Assembly (NCBI GenBank): GCA_013397075.1
Contig: VWZS01003779.1
Span: 775,187 to 839,186 of the forward strand
Reading direction: 5' to 3'
DNA from: Rhabdornis inornatus
Lineage: Eukaryota > Chordata > Aves > Passeriformes > Rhabdornithidae
DNA: 64,000 bases
In this document: in pieces, positions 10,301 through 25,300 of the stretch
How the letters are laid out: every line of letters begins with the position of its first letter
Numbering within the stretch: position 1 is the first letter of the stretch
Made by a program: the position numbers and the translations under genes
Notes under the pieces: generated by a model
The model's input: the letters and a program-made list of their open reading frames with translations, nothing else
Databases searched by the model: none
Told to the model about the DNA's origin: nothing

Positions 10301-13300
10301 ATCCTTCAGGAGCTGGAAGAGTCGCACTGCTTTGCCGTAGTGGAGATCAGCAAGGACACGGTGCTGCTTCCTCAGGTGCTCATCCCCAACCTGCACCCAC
10401 AGGAGAGCACAAAGTAAATCCCCCCTCTCTGCACGTTCATGAGGAGCCACTGGAAAGAGAGGGCTGGGAAAGAGCATTCGTTTCTTTGGTTAAGTAATTG
10501 AAATAAATACATCCCGGCTACAGGTGGAAGGATAAGTAGCAGCTCCACACATTGAACACGCTAAGGATGGAATTTAGAAAATCAAAGAGTCTGCAGCAAT
10601 ACCTGGTTCCTGAGGCAGCTGTGGTACATTGAAGCCAGCCTGTGGTGGATGGTGGCAGCTCGGTACTGGCACAGGGGCTGTCGTTCAGACACTGTATCAA
10701 CATCACAGTACTTCAAGGACTTCATCATGGCTTCACTGACTTCCTTCTCTATCTACAGCAGAAATAAATAAATACAAATTTCAGAAAAAATCCCTGAAGA
10801 GGGCCTTTTCATAAGGGCATGTAGTATAGGACAAAGGGGAAACAGCCTTAAGCTGAAGGAAGAAAGATTTAGAGTAGATACTGGGAAGAATAGTTCCATG
10901 TGAGGATGGTGAGGCCCTGGCACAGGGTATCCAGAGCAGCTGTGGCTGCCCCTGGATCTCTGGCAGTGTCCAAGCCCAGGCTGGAGAGCGCTTGGAGCAG
11001 CCTGGGACAGTGGAAGGTATCCCTGGCCATGGCTGGACAAGATGGGTTTCAAGGTCTTTTCCAACTTAAACCATTGTATGATTGTACATTTCCAATACCA
11101 ATTTTGCTCCCTGTTGAGTTTTCCAGGATGCCAACAATGCATTTTTTCACACACAATGAATGCCCTCTGTTACCTGTTCCTGAGCCTTTCTGGATAAGGG
11201 AGCATAATCCTGCTGCAGAGTTGCCATGGTGAAATATGTTGTAGACAGCTCCCAGTTCACAGAATCCCAAACAGCTGGATGCACATCCCTCTTCCCCAGA
11301 GACCTCAATGCCTTCAGGTAGTAGTCAATAGCCTACAAATGACAAAATCACGTACACACAGTTACTGCCTGCATTTCTAACAACTAGAAATCAACTCAAA
11401 AAATCTCCCTGAGCCTTCTTCAGCACTTCCCATTTGATAATCACTTCAATTCTGACCATGCAATTCTCCATTGTGTGTGGTACTGCATTATGTTCAATAT
11501 CAGCTTAAACCAGGGAGGTGTTACCTTATTGTAATAAAGGGCCTCTTCTGGGGAAAACTCCCTTTTGAAATCCCCTTCAGCTGCACAGTGGGCCTGGGCA
11601 CAGATCCTCATCAGCCTCCCCGTGTTGCACAGCAGAAGGGCAGCATTGGTGGCATCATCAATGGACTCAAAATTCTGAATTCCTTCCTCAAAGCAGGAGA
11701 AACTTTTCTTCCAGAGCTGCTGCTCTGTTGTCGAGACGTTTTTACTCACTAGGGTGAAGCACAAGGCTTAGACTCAAATTCCTCAGACATCCTGAACAAA
11801 CCTTCCATTCTGTCTCCCCTATAAACTATCTCTTAGAATTTAAGGGTGGTAAATGATCCTGAAGACCCAATTCACAAAAAATATTAAGATTTCACACGGT
11901 TGAAGGTTTAATCCCTGAAGGGCACTATTACACCTACTATACTTCCAAAAGAATTCCAATGATAGGACACACAGAACACCAGGAAATTAACAGGATGTAC
12001 CAGATTTTGTTTCCATAGTAATAATTCAGGACTTTGGAGTTACTTCTATAAATTTTCAACATGAAGCAAACAAAATATGACTTTTATAGACAATTTACAG
12101 ACAAAACAATTCAGTATTTTAAGCTTTAATTTCAACTAAGTTACCTCTGCAAAAACCCAGAGACGATGACAAATCAGAGAATTGAAAGTCCAAGGCAAAA
12201 TTCATCAACTAACACTTGGACAAAGGTCATAGGAAACAGCTGGCACTTGGGAAATGGGAGCTGCTTACACTGAACTACCAGCACCTCACTTGTTCTGCTT
12301 AAGAGAACTCTTACTCCTAGACAAGATTGGGTTTGCTTTCAAAAACAAAACCCCACTGAACACCTCACCTAAAAAGCTTTTCCTCAAAAAAACCCCAAAA
12401 ATAAACCAGAAGGAAAGCTTCCAAGGATTTACTTACCAAAAAATTCACAGGCTGACTTTACTGAAGCTATTCTTATGTTTAAATTAAGCTGCTGCTTGTT
12501 CATGCTGGGCTAAACCCAACACATCAAGAATGCAACATGCCCTCCCTTTCACAACACATTTTGAAGTTTCCCTGATGGCTTTTTGAGAGCATCCTAAACA
12601 TTTTAAAGGAATTTATCCAAACAATATATTCCACTATTCAGTTTAGGCTCAATTAACTACAGTGTACAAGCCACAGTGATCTGTAAACAAATAATGACAG
12701 TGGACATTAAAAAACTACAAAGTCATTTACATGTCCTCTTTATAATCAGAAATAGATTTTTCACACAATTAGTGAACTTGATCACTGCTGTAGCTCCATG
12801 AAATGGTCAGGAATCAAAAAAGGATACTTGCCCACTCTCTCAGTCTGCACTGCAGCTGCCTGGTTCATGTAGAACACTCCAATCTCATTCCTGATATTGC
12901 CCATCCTCTTGAGCACCTGGATGTGCTGCTCTGGGTTTTGGCTTTTTAAGTTACTGAAGAGCAGGATTTCATAAGCTGCTTCATAGCATTTACAGCTGAC
13001 AGAAAGCTGGTATTCCAAGTCCGTGGATAAATCTGTAGCCCAGGCAAACACTGGAAAACAAAATCAAAGCCTTGGTGCCAAACAGTATTTCTCCAATTTA
13101 AGGCTAGGGAAAAATGTCCAGAGCAAGTACAAGACTCATGTCAGGTAGATTTTATTTATTACTGAAACAGTTACTGCCTTTAGTTGTTTCACAGCTTCAG
13201 GCCATGTCATACAGTACCTTGACAACCCCCTTCAGTATGACAGGCGGGATGAGCCTTCCCTGAAGAAAACAGAAGTGAAGTGCAATAACCTCTCTGCCAC

Positions 13301-16300
13301 AAGTTCTCCTAGTGCATTGGTTTTGAGGAAAACCAATGGAATTATTTATGTCTGTCATGTATCCTAAGTCTGGCACTTCTCCTGTGTCAGGATCATACCT
13401 TGGCACCTGGATTCTCTGTGAAGGCTGTGCAGTATCTCCTGATCTTCTTTAGTCTGGTAATTATATTCTTCAAGGTAAGCTGCTCTGTTGTTTGCATTCT
13501 GAGCCAGCATTAACTGGATATCTCCACAAAGGGTTAAGCACTGGCACAGGAACACCAGCACCTCGGGCAGCATGCTGCCACACAGGCAGCAGTAGGTATC
13601 TGGTGAGAAAAAAAAAAAACAAAAAAAAACCAAACATGGATGAGGGAGGGGGAAAGAGAAGAATTACACATCAAAAGGCTTGACACGAGCTGACAAGATA
13701 ATTGGGTTTTATGTTAACTGTCTGCATACAGAGAGTAAGTGTGACAACACGTTATCCTCAGAAGAAATAACCTATTTTAAAGTCATAGCTGCTCTACATA
13801 GCTGATGGTTTAAAGAGCCCCGTGTTATCCAAGATGAGCAATCACTTTGGTAATTAAAAAAGCTAACTTCAGATTTGACCAAGGGAAAACTGACTTTCTG
13901 CAGATTAACTCAAGGGAGATACAGCCTGAAAAGTTAATTCCCAAAAGGTAGAGTTTAAAGTTGCTTCTCAAGTCTATAAAAGACTGAAAGCTACAGAGTG
14001 CTGTGAGTTATTAAGAAGTCTATTGATACTAAAACCAAATGGGTTTGCTTTATAAACCTCCTCCTACCCTAAGACAGGAGCCTTCCCTTATGTCAGGGAA
14101 GTAGCAGCACTTCAGCACTAAGCTACTGGCATTTCCCAGTTAGTTACTCTCATGGCAATATTAGTCTAAACAGCCTGATTTCACTTTTTTCCTTTTCCTC
14201 AGTGATACTTCAAAATGTATTCTACTTCAGAAGAGCATCCAATTCAGCTGCTGAAGAGGCTTAGTATTTCTCAGAGTCAAGGATATATTTAAATAACATG
14301 GGAACCACCAGGGAAAAATCACCAGCTTGCAGCAGCCTCGCTCGGAGCACAGAATACTGACTTGGCCTTGGCACCAGGGCAGACTGTCCCAAATTCAACT
14401 GCTCTGGAGCTCCAAATGTGCCCTCAAGTTCCCAATCTGTCAAAATGGGATTGTCTTTCTACCCTCACTACAGACTTCTGCCCTGAATACTGAGCTGGAC
14501 ACTGAGCTCAGTTAAACACAAGCTTGTCAAACTTGTCACTGCACACCACAGGGAAAAATCATCCACAGCAGTATCTGAAGTGGTGACAGGTATCTCCAGG
14601 CAGTGACACAGGTGACAAAGCCATTCAAGGAACTCACCATGGCACTGCAAGGCCAGCTTGATGTATCGCAGTGCTCGCCCGTACTTCTGCAGGATCATAG
14701 CAGCATCAGACAGGACATAATAAGCTCTGGATGATTTCAGGATGAGCTGGAGTTTCATTTTATATTGCCACGATCCAGGAATCATTCCTGACTGACTGCA
14801 ATGCTTCCCCTTCTGGAAGGAGCCCACTGTAAGAGGAACAGAACCTCATCAGTGACTCTTCCCTCTAATATACCAGAGGCTGGACATGACTCCACCTGCA
14901 CAGGCAGGATGGGAATTGCCTGACTAGAGCCCTGCACAGGCAGAGCTCTGCCAGCTCGTCTGCCACTCCATTATCATCTGCAAACCAGACCCAACACTCT
15001 TCCATGCTCTGCACCTGATAGCAGGATGCTGGAATCCCGTGGGACAGCGACACTGCAGGTGACCTCTCTGACCTCAGACAGCTTGTGAAATACAGGAGCA
15101 GAGGCCAACACTACTCCCTCAGGGAGCAATAGGAAAAAACAAGGAAGCCACAGGCAGAATTTGTCATATTCTCTACCAAATCCTTAAGATAAATGCTCAG
15201 TTTCTGTATGAACAGCCTTGGTGAGAAAGCTTCCACGTGTGGGTTCAGCCTCCAGCACACAAGAACCTGGATAACCTGGTCCTTCCCACAGGAAAACCAA
15301 GCACTTTCTCACACTCATTTCAAGATATCCTCTGCAAAAGGTTACGAAGCTTTTCTTTGATGCTGCAGTGGTTATGGAGCCAGAAAGAACAGGTCACTGT
15401 TCCTGATTTAAGGCCTGTCCCTACCAAGGGACAGTTTTGCCCTGACAATATTTGCACACAGAAATGAGTCTCTTGCCTAAGGTGGATTTACAAGGCCTGA
15501 CTTGTAAACCCACTATCTTACAACAATATATAAACACAGAATAAATTCTTAAGCACTACATGTTCTATTAGGACAAAGACAAATCTAAAACAGTAACACC
15601 CCACCCAGCTGAAGACACACACGCTGCACATACCCTGTATCCACACACTATTCACAAGTAGTTCTCCTGAAGTTAGAAATTCCAGGATTTACAGGACTTA
15701 TCCTTTCCATAAGTATGTAAATATGTACGAGTAGCAGAGAAAATATATAATTCATATCACAAAACAAACCCATGGACTGGGAAACAGAAGTGAGCAAGTA
15801 GCACTGCTGCTGCTTCAGGGATGGACTCAAGGACACATCCAGGAATCTTTGAGTGTGAGTAGCTCAAAACTGTACTGGCTTCTTATTCAGAGATTTTTCA
15901 AATGGAAAAGGGAGGAGAAAGTAAAGAATAAAGAACTGCCAAAGTAGGCAATACAAAGTTTTTTTCTGGGCCATGCTTAAAGGGCTCCTTGCCCTACAAA
16001 GAACTCTACTGCTTTCAAACAAAAAGTCTTTCCTGAAACTTTTTATGTCACTCCAGAACAAAATAAAATAGAGACACTGTAGTCCGAAACTTCTGGAGTT
16101 TGAGCATTTAAGTAAACAAAACATCTTTTATTTGCTGCTTCCTTTCACAACTGCAGATGTACAAGAAAGAAAACAAAATCCTAGTTAACATTTTATATGC
16201 AATTCAAGCACCAAGCCTAATGTAGGAACAAAATCTGCCAGAAGGGAGAAATTCTTCCAGAAAACACCCATGTCACACGCACACAAAGAAATTAAGCTTA

Positions 16301-19300
16301 TTTTTAAAACAACCCACAAAACTTACGGTGCTCCACATACCAAACCTCAAAATACCAAGCCCTTATGGAAGTCATCTGAAAGCCACATCTAAATAGGGTC
16401 CAGTAAAATCATGTGTTGACTAATAAAAGATTCTTTGCTATGCAAAATAACTCAAATGAGCTTCTCTTTTCATATTTAAAAAGGAACAGACTGTTCTCTA
16501 ATTTTCAGTGCACTTTTCCTTAGGCAATGGTGTAATTAGTGATTCAAACACACTGTTTTGACGATCAAAATAAAGTAGCAGCAGTTTGTGTTGGCACTGG
16601 AAAGGTCTTATTTGCACAACAATGCCACTTACTTTTGTCTAGAAATAAGGCCATCTGTTTTTCCAGAGACTCAGGACCACCACTGGTGGATTCATCCTCA
16701 TATTTCAAAGGGATTGGAGTGCTGGGGTCAGCTGCAGGAAGGTCACCTTCTTTTTTAACACTGCTGTCAACAGACTTCAAACCCTGCAAAAGGGAGAAAT
16801 AATTTCATTCACCTTGAGAGCAATATTTAGCAAACACAGAGTGGATGAAGAACTGGGTGGGAGGTGAAGCATCCTCAGGAAGCTGGCAGTGAACTCACCT
16901 CCAGGACGTGGTTGAGCACCAGCCTGCAGCGCTCCTCGGTGCCGTGGCAGACAGGGAATGCACAGCTGGGCTTCAGTGGGGCACCAGGGGGGAAGAGAAG
17001 AAATGTCAACACAGGAAATATGAAAGTGACTGGCCAGAAGATACAAACGAGAGATAACATCAAGACTAAGTGGAATATGATAAGGAAAAAAATCTACATG
17101 AAGCCTGCTCTACCATAAAATTCAAACACCTCAGATTTTATGAGCAGCTCATGAAGTGTTCCTTTGCCCACTTCAGTTAACCTGAAGGCAAAATCAGGGA
17201 ACTGAATTTCACTCCCCACTTTTGTCCCATGAACTGAATCATCCAGGAAAACCCTTAAATACCCCCCCAGTGTCACTTACACGTATTCGATGCACAGACT
17301 TGTACTTTTCTGGTACTGACAGCTCCCCAACAGATTTGATTATTGCCACTGCTTTATTGTCATCTGGGGGATCAGAACTGTTGCTGTAAGAACCATTCTC
17401 ATCACTGTCTGGCATCTCTTCCTCTTCCTCACTGTAACTTTCATCAGAATTTCCATTTATAGGGAAGTCTGCACTGTCTTCTTTTTTAGGTTCATCCAGC
17501 TGAAAAAGCTCTGATAACATGTAGTTTGCTGAAGCAATAATCTTCGAAAAGAAGAAAAAAAAATTATTCATTCTCAAGTTAAATTTTTGAGAGGCAAGAA
17601 TATAAATTAGCTTAGAATAAGGAGTACAGAGGACATGCAAAAAGGTGTTTGAAAACCTGCAAATACACCCTGAGCAAATTCCCTGCAAGGGAAAAGGATC
17701 CAAGCTGATCAAGTTTAGAAAAGAATAAAAACCCATTGGTAGAGAACAAGTACTGCCTATTCTAACAGCCCACAGACCACAGGAGACAACACAAGGATCT
17801 TATGCAAGCAAAAAAAAATTGAAGAGATGCCACTGGGATTTTGAAAACCTTTCACAACTCTAGAAGGAATCCACATTCTTATTAGTTTAATGTGTGCCAT
17901 GTCTCCTCTTGTAATCTATTCTAAATATGATTCAGATTTTTCACATCACATTTTTGGGATTCATTTTCAGTTGAAAACAGCTTAAATCATTTAGAGGCTC
18001 TCTAGCCCAACCCACTTATCAAGGCAGGTTGCTCAGAACTGTGTCCAGTTGGGATTTGAATATCTGAAAGGATGGAGACTACAACTACTCTGGTTGGCCT
18101 GTCCCAGTTTACAGCCACTTTCAGAGTAAAAATGTTCATGTATTCACATTTTACACTTTTTATCCAGGATCTGCTCCCAAAGGGCTCTCTGGCAGCAAGA
18201 AGAGAATGAATGTAATGAAAAGTTCCTTTTTGGGGCATGACAGAAGACTTGTGCTGCAATGAGGGGCAGCAAAAAATACTAATTAGAAAAATAGCACGGA
18301 GATTCTTTAAAAGTAAAATCAATTTTTAAATTTGTTTATAAATTTAAATACCTTTGTGAGGAAGAAGTAGCACACTATTTATTACCAGGTTTATTATGAT
18401 TACAGCATTGTTATATTCACATAAAAGTGCAAGAAAACATTGAATTCTTACTTGAGGATGTCTGCCATTGTCCAACAACTTCAGACAATTCAGGAGCAAT
18501 GTTCTGATTGTGCCATAGTGTTTCTTGTTCTGGTTTTTCTTCAGCATCATATTGCAAGCAACTCTAAGAGAAAGGTGAACAAAACAGTGAAACCCCTGGA
18601 TAAGTTGTTTGTGCTAGAGAAAAAAAGAAGCTTTAAACAATATTCTACAACTGTAAATCTTCCAAACTTTATGAGGGGTCTACAAGACTTTATCAGCAGA
18701 GAAGTTTACATGGAGAAATAGTGAAAAGGAAAAAGTCTGTTTTGATCTAGACTAAGATTTAGCAAGTTTGTGAATGATTGTCATTTGGTCATGATTTTTG
18801 GTCTGTATTCTAAATAGAACTGCACCAAGAATTAAGTATTGCAACAAAAATGATAAAAACTCACTTGTACAGCAGAATTGCCACTGGCATTGTAAAAGGG
18901 TTTTGGTATTTGTCTTCAGTCTCTTCACAAAGCGTGGTGAGGTCATAGAGCTTTACTATATCACTCCCACTTGCTGAAAAGAAAAATTTTTCATTAATCA
19001 ACATCACATTACCATCAATCTTTTCAAATTGATCTAAACCTTCTTACCTTTAAACAGCCAATAGGTGTGTCCTTCTTTGGTGCAATTTGATTTCAGAAAA
19101 GATAAGATATTTTGAGCAATATCTTTTATCACTTTGGTAGAAAAATTAGAGTTTTCCAAATTGGGAATATCTTCAGTCTTGATCATTTCATATTTCTGCA
19201 AAGAACAGAAATTAAAACTCAAGCTTAGAAGGATTTTGTGACACCAAAATTAATATATCAGTGTCTCTATCAACAGCTAAAGGAAACAAAGGCTGCTATT

Positions 19301-22300
19301 ATGATAAATTGAGTTAATTTCCATGATTTACTTTAAGCAAACACATCCTGACTATGCTACTCAATCAAAGCTTTAAGAAGGATCCGTTTCTATCACAAAC
19401 ATGGTGAATGGAGAACAAAAGATGAGGAAAAACAAGGGGGAGCAGATACAACAGCTGCTATTTCAATGAAACCTAGTCAGCCAAGGAAACAATTCCAGGC
19501 TACCAGGTAGAAGAAAAACACAGCTGGTCTACAGTAAGAGAGCATAAACAAGCATTCAAAAGCTTGCACCTGTCTTGGCAAGGGAACACTGCACATTTCA
19601 AGATGTAAGAAACTGATTTCTGCTGTTACATTTTTTATTTTTGCCTTCACTCAAACACCAGGGAAAGAAGGAATCTTGCATGCATGAAAGAGAGGGGAAG
19701 AAAGAACACACTATTTTTAGATGACTGCTGCAAGCCTTCTAAGATGCTTCTCATTCTGCAACACCGGATTTCTGTCATCTTTGCTCAGAACAGTGTGAAG
19801 GATCTGTTATAACTGAGGCAATTTTAGAAGATGAAGAATGAATTATTATTTTAAGGCATAATGCAAAGAGCCAGACTTACCTGAACAATTCCATTGACAT
19901 GAAAGCACATCACAAGCTCTGGTACATTGCATATCAAGTTGTCCAACCAATAGTCAATCCCAGTTAGCACATTTATTGGCTTGTTGTTATCCCTAAAACA
20001 AAATATTTCTAGTGTTGTTTCAATCTTTGTTTACCCTTCAGGAACTATTAGGGATGTTTACTAATGGGATTTGGGTTTAAGTCACCTGAGAGCAGATGAA
20101 TACTAAAACAATTATTTGTGAATTGTTGTATTAATAGATATGCTGATCTCTCCAATGGAATATGCTCACATTCCATCAGCAGTTTGGAGTTTTTGCCCAC
20201 ACTTAACAGGCTTCGGATGCCACACTATTACCAAGATAGTAAGTACTTCAGAATTTCTAAAGGAATAGCACTTCCAGCTGCAACTAATTATAGCACAAAC
20301 CTTCTACCAGATCTTCCAGAATTCCCTGAAGAGCAAGGTCCTGTTAATTCCTAGAATTCCATCTTAAAAAGATGACAAATACACCAAATGAGCTTCAAGT
20401 TTTTGCTCATTCTTTGCCTATGCAGAGGCAGGAACGAGAAGAGTGATAACAAAGGGACTGACACTAAATTGGGACTGGAACAGTTCTGTTTCACTGCTCA
20501 GTAACATTTTAAGTGCTTATGCCCAACAAGCAGCTACTGAAATTCAGACTCCCAGAAGGAGAAATATGATTGCTCTCTTTTATAAAAATAGCAAAAAATG
20601 CTAACTAATAAGCAGAGTAAAAAATTAGGCAAGGCTGGTATAAATAGTATCTAGGAACTTCTAAGCTCACCTGAGACGCAGGCTCACAGCAGGGTATCTC
20701 CCACCTCCAAATATCGGCATATTTGATCCCACCAACATGTGGATATCTTCAAAGGTCCACAAGATATTACGAACAAAGTCATTTTTAAGTCCCTTCATTA
20801 AGGGAAAACAGAATTGACCTGTAAATCAGTGGTATAACACTTGTTCTCCATGACATTCTGTGGAATTATGAGACAGCAAGAAGCCAAAGCAGCAAATAAA
20901 AGCCAGCACATGATGAACCCAGCGCATTCACAGAACTTAAAATTGCAGATGCCACAAAAGCTACTTCTACAGGGACTGAGGTTTGCCCTTGGTTCCAGTT
21001 TAGGCCCAGTTTGGAGGCGTTGGTTTAATCTGAGGGTTCAGCTCTCACGTAAAGCATACCTGACTGTTCTCCCCGTCATTGAACAAAGGAGTCAGGTTTT
21101 GTTCTCTGGGGGCTGAGGCCACGTGCCCCACTAGATATGAGGGTTCAAGAGGCACATTTCCCTGTGGAGAGCACAAGGATAAGGAGTGATTCTGCTGCTG
21201 AGGTTAAGTCAGCCATTTAAAAAGATATGAACAACAAAAGCATGTAAGGAAAAAAAACTCTACCACCAGCAACTTTAAATAAACACGCGTTAAACTGCAA
21301 AAAGCCTCGAGGCAGTGACTAGAATGCTTCTTTTCTATAGTTAGTGCCAAAATGTTGTATTTTGGAATATTCTCAGAGGCTATGGGAAGAAACCAGAAAG
21401 TATTTATAGGAACTCCTTACTAACTCAGGGTCAACACCATATTCAGTGTCCAGAAGCAAAACCTCTAACCTGCTGGCTTATTTACAAACTGAAGAAAATG
21501 GTACTGTGCAAATGCACAACAGCTTCTCCATGATCAACAGTCTGCTGAATTGGGCAATGGTTCCTCAAGAGGGTGGATGAGAGAAGTCCTTTTTCTAGAA
21601 GCTTTCAAGCACTGAAGTGGTTCTCCACACCAACACATGCAGTTACAATTTTATGGCTAAAGTAGGTTAGAAGCTCCCTAAATTTGGCAGATCAGTCTTA
21701 ATACTGTGCAAGCACAACTGTAGCATCATTATTATATTAACGCAGACTGAAGACAACAGATCTTTCAACCTCTCCAAAATTTAATCAATTCCTGTTTTAT
21801 ATTACTCACAAAAGCCACAGGAATTAACAGTTTTCATAAATAAGTTTAGCCAGAATAGAAACCCTGAATTAGGGCCTGATACTAATCATAGCTTGTTACA
21901 TAATTGCTGTAAACATCCCCGCTTTCACATGTGTAATCTCATGGCAAGTATTTTTAAGTACTGCTTAACTGTTTTCCCTTTTCAGAAATTTTGATTTTCC
22001 TCTTCATCTAATAAATTCAGGGTCACCAGAAGATGGATTTTAATGGCAGATTTAAAAAGAAAGGCCAGAACTTCAAGCTTCCAAATGCATCTTCTGATCA
22101 TCAGGATTTCCCTACTTTTAGGTCAAGGCACCAATGACTACTCTTAGCCAAAGGCTTTGTTTCTCAAAGATGCTGGGATAAATAGCAATTTAACATTACA
22201 GTGACAGAACAAATAGCTGAAATTTGGAACTCTGAAACCACTGGCAAATCTGGAACTGCACCTCCTGCCAAGTTCTCTCATGTCTTAGCTCAGCTATTTC

Positions 22301-25300
22301 AGCAAAGGGAGCTGCAGCAGCACTTCTGAGAACCTTTGCACATCTGTGGCTCTACAAACAACTGTGGTGCCATGTAAAACATTCTCCACACCAACCTGGT
22401 TAGAGGCACCTGGATCTTCAGTTAGCGAGGAAGGCATTTCAAAAGGAGCTGGCCAGGAGGCCCTTCCTGCTTCATCACTCTCACCTGCAACAGGACCCTC
22501 CTGGTGCTGCTTGGAAGTGGAAGGAACAGGCTGAGCAGCTCCATCTCCATTAATGCTAACAAGGAAACATTTACAAGTTCAGCTGACAAGATGCAAACAG
22601 ATCCATTTTTAGAGCTGTTATGTTTGATGCACCCTTGCCAACAAATGACTTGGCTGATAAGCAGTTATTTAAGTCATGCTGTTTATTTTATGCTTGAATA
22701 TTTCAATTTTAAAGTAAAATACTTCAATTTCTGTGAAAACATTTCACGTTATTTCCTGACCTCAACCCTCAATTCCCTCTGGATAAAGAGAAAGAAGTAA
22801 ATAAGTCAGACAATAATGGAATTTTAACATTTACTCCAAGATCAAAAACCAAGCAGAAGTGGTGCAGAATTCAAGTTTCATGCAGACAAAAGGTTACCTG
22901 TAATACAAAAACTTAGAAAGTATTGCCTTCTGGTACCAATGTTCTTTACTCTTCTTTTTTCTTTGCCACTTCTGATCAATCAGTCTTTGATAAAACTCTT
23001 TCAGCCACGTCCAGTCCCCTGTCTAGGCAACAGAAGAAATATAAAATAATGTAAAGCAGCATCTGCAAAACAATCCAAGTGCTTTATAAACTTACAAATA
23101 CCCATCCACAACAAGAAACCCAGAAAATAACTTCACAAGTCCTGAATTGGTCATTCATTCTAGGAAAGTTTTGTTCTCACTGAAAATCTGACTTAAGTAG
23201 AAAATCAGATATATAAGAGGCTACATAGTAAGCAACACATATTGCTTATAAAATCAATCAAATTGTATAGCAATACTACACAAAAGTGAAACATAGAATA
23301 TTAACCCTACAATACCACGAACACAGTGCTGCAGAACAGAACACCTTTGGTACCCACATACGATTTTTAGGGATTTCCAGCCACTTTTTTTGCTACTCTA
23401 TTCCTGAAATAACTATGGCACATGGGCAAAATGCATTATCAAGAGCCAAGTGGTTCACCTGAGATGATCTCATGAAGAGTTCCTGGATATCCAGCTCATC
23501 CAACAGGAGTGTCCTCCCAATTCTGTGCACTGCCATGCTCACGTGGGACTTGCTGTAAGGGATCTTCAGGAGTTTTTTGATGTTCTTGCAGAAGGAAAGA
23601 GAAAAGACAGAATATTCAACATAATTATGCTGCATGGGAAGAAAATTGTCCGGAAACTAAGGCCCCATCATGTATAATAGTGCCCTGGGGAGACTCCAAG
23701 TCTAAACTCCATCACTCCAAACAGCCCCCCTTCTTTCTTCTTCCCCCCAGCCCCTTTTGGTCAGAGTCACCTGTCCTGGCTGTGTCTCTTCCTGGCTTTC
23801 CAGGCACTCCCACCCCCTGCCAGCACAGCTGGATGAGAAGCAGGAAAGGCCTTGGCTCTGTGTAAGCCCTGCTCAGCAACAACAAAACCACCTCTGTATC
23901 AAAAACCTGTGCTCAAGATAATCCCAAAGCAGTCCCTTACCAGCCACTGGGAAGAAATCAATTCTACCTCAGCACACATGGCCAAATAAAACCTGACAGT
24001 GCCAGGGATTTAAAAACCATTCCACAATAAAATGCATTTGCTGAGGGCATAGAACACAAATGACAGTGATAAAGAGACCCAAGTCATCAGTAGAAACAAG
24101 ACCCATGGATTAAACATTCTCTGATTGGATCACCATGACCAGGTACCAACAAAAATGACAAAAATATGCAAGTGGATGATTTGGATTGTAAACCTTTATT
24201 TCCACAGCAGAAATACCAGTTCTTTGTAAGGTGTCCAAAGCAATCCAGACAGAGATCTAAGTCTGAGTACAAATCTAACAAATATTAACAATAGTGTGTT
24301 TTCTCTTCTGAGTAGCCTCATCTGAATTCTACAGATATTACCAGCACCAAAAGAGCTGACAAGCTGACAAAAATCAAAGGAAAGAAGAACTTGGAGGGGA
24401 GCTCTCTCTTCTAGACAAAAACAGAAAACAACTTGAGAGTAACAGTTTCTATCAAAATAACTGATTTCAAACACACGAGACAACTACTGAGGTGCTGCAT
24501 TCACTAAACTGCATACTTCTGCTGCAGATTACTTATACAACTCCAGAGGAAGTATTATTTTCTCTCTACATTCCTTATTCAGTGATCACAACTCCCTTAC
24601 TTGGTGATCTGTGATTCATTAAGGGATATTTCCTTTTCCCCAAAGGACACAAAGATGCCAGAAGCCATCACTGTACCTTAAAATAAAAGTTTATGCAATG
24701 TAAGAATTTGAGTGAGAGAATTTAAGATGCGTCCATACCTCTGAATCAGATACGACATCCACATCATTTCCAACTGAGTCAATGAAGTCATAGGCCATCC
24801 CAAAGCTATTTAAAAGAATATTACAAGTTAAGACAGTTCCAGTGTGACACTCCAGACCTGGCTTTTCTATCTATTTATTAGTGGCTATCTTCTTTTTTCC
24901 TCTGCCTTCAGAGTCAGGATTGAAGCACAAGAGACAGATTTTCTTGTTCAGACTCGGTTGTTTATTAATTCTTATCTATAGTACAGTGAGTTCTGCAGCA
25001 CTTCCAGCTAACAAGCTAAAAATGACAAAATGGAGCTGTATCTTGCTCGTTACAAGGTCTTTTAAAGGTAAACAGTCCAATTAAAAGCTAACATCTATAT
25101 TATTTATACTTTTGACCCAATGACCAAGCACCTGTGATCTGTACTACGGGATTTTCTATCCAACCAAAAACTACTACCTGAAATCAAGAAGAAAAAGAAA
25201 CAAGAAGGAAGAAAAAGACAACGCCCCAGAACGTCCATCTTGTCCCATACCTATTACTGTATTCTAAAACCCCAAATTCCAAACCCTTCACCATGTGGTA

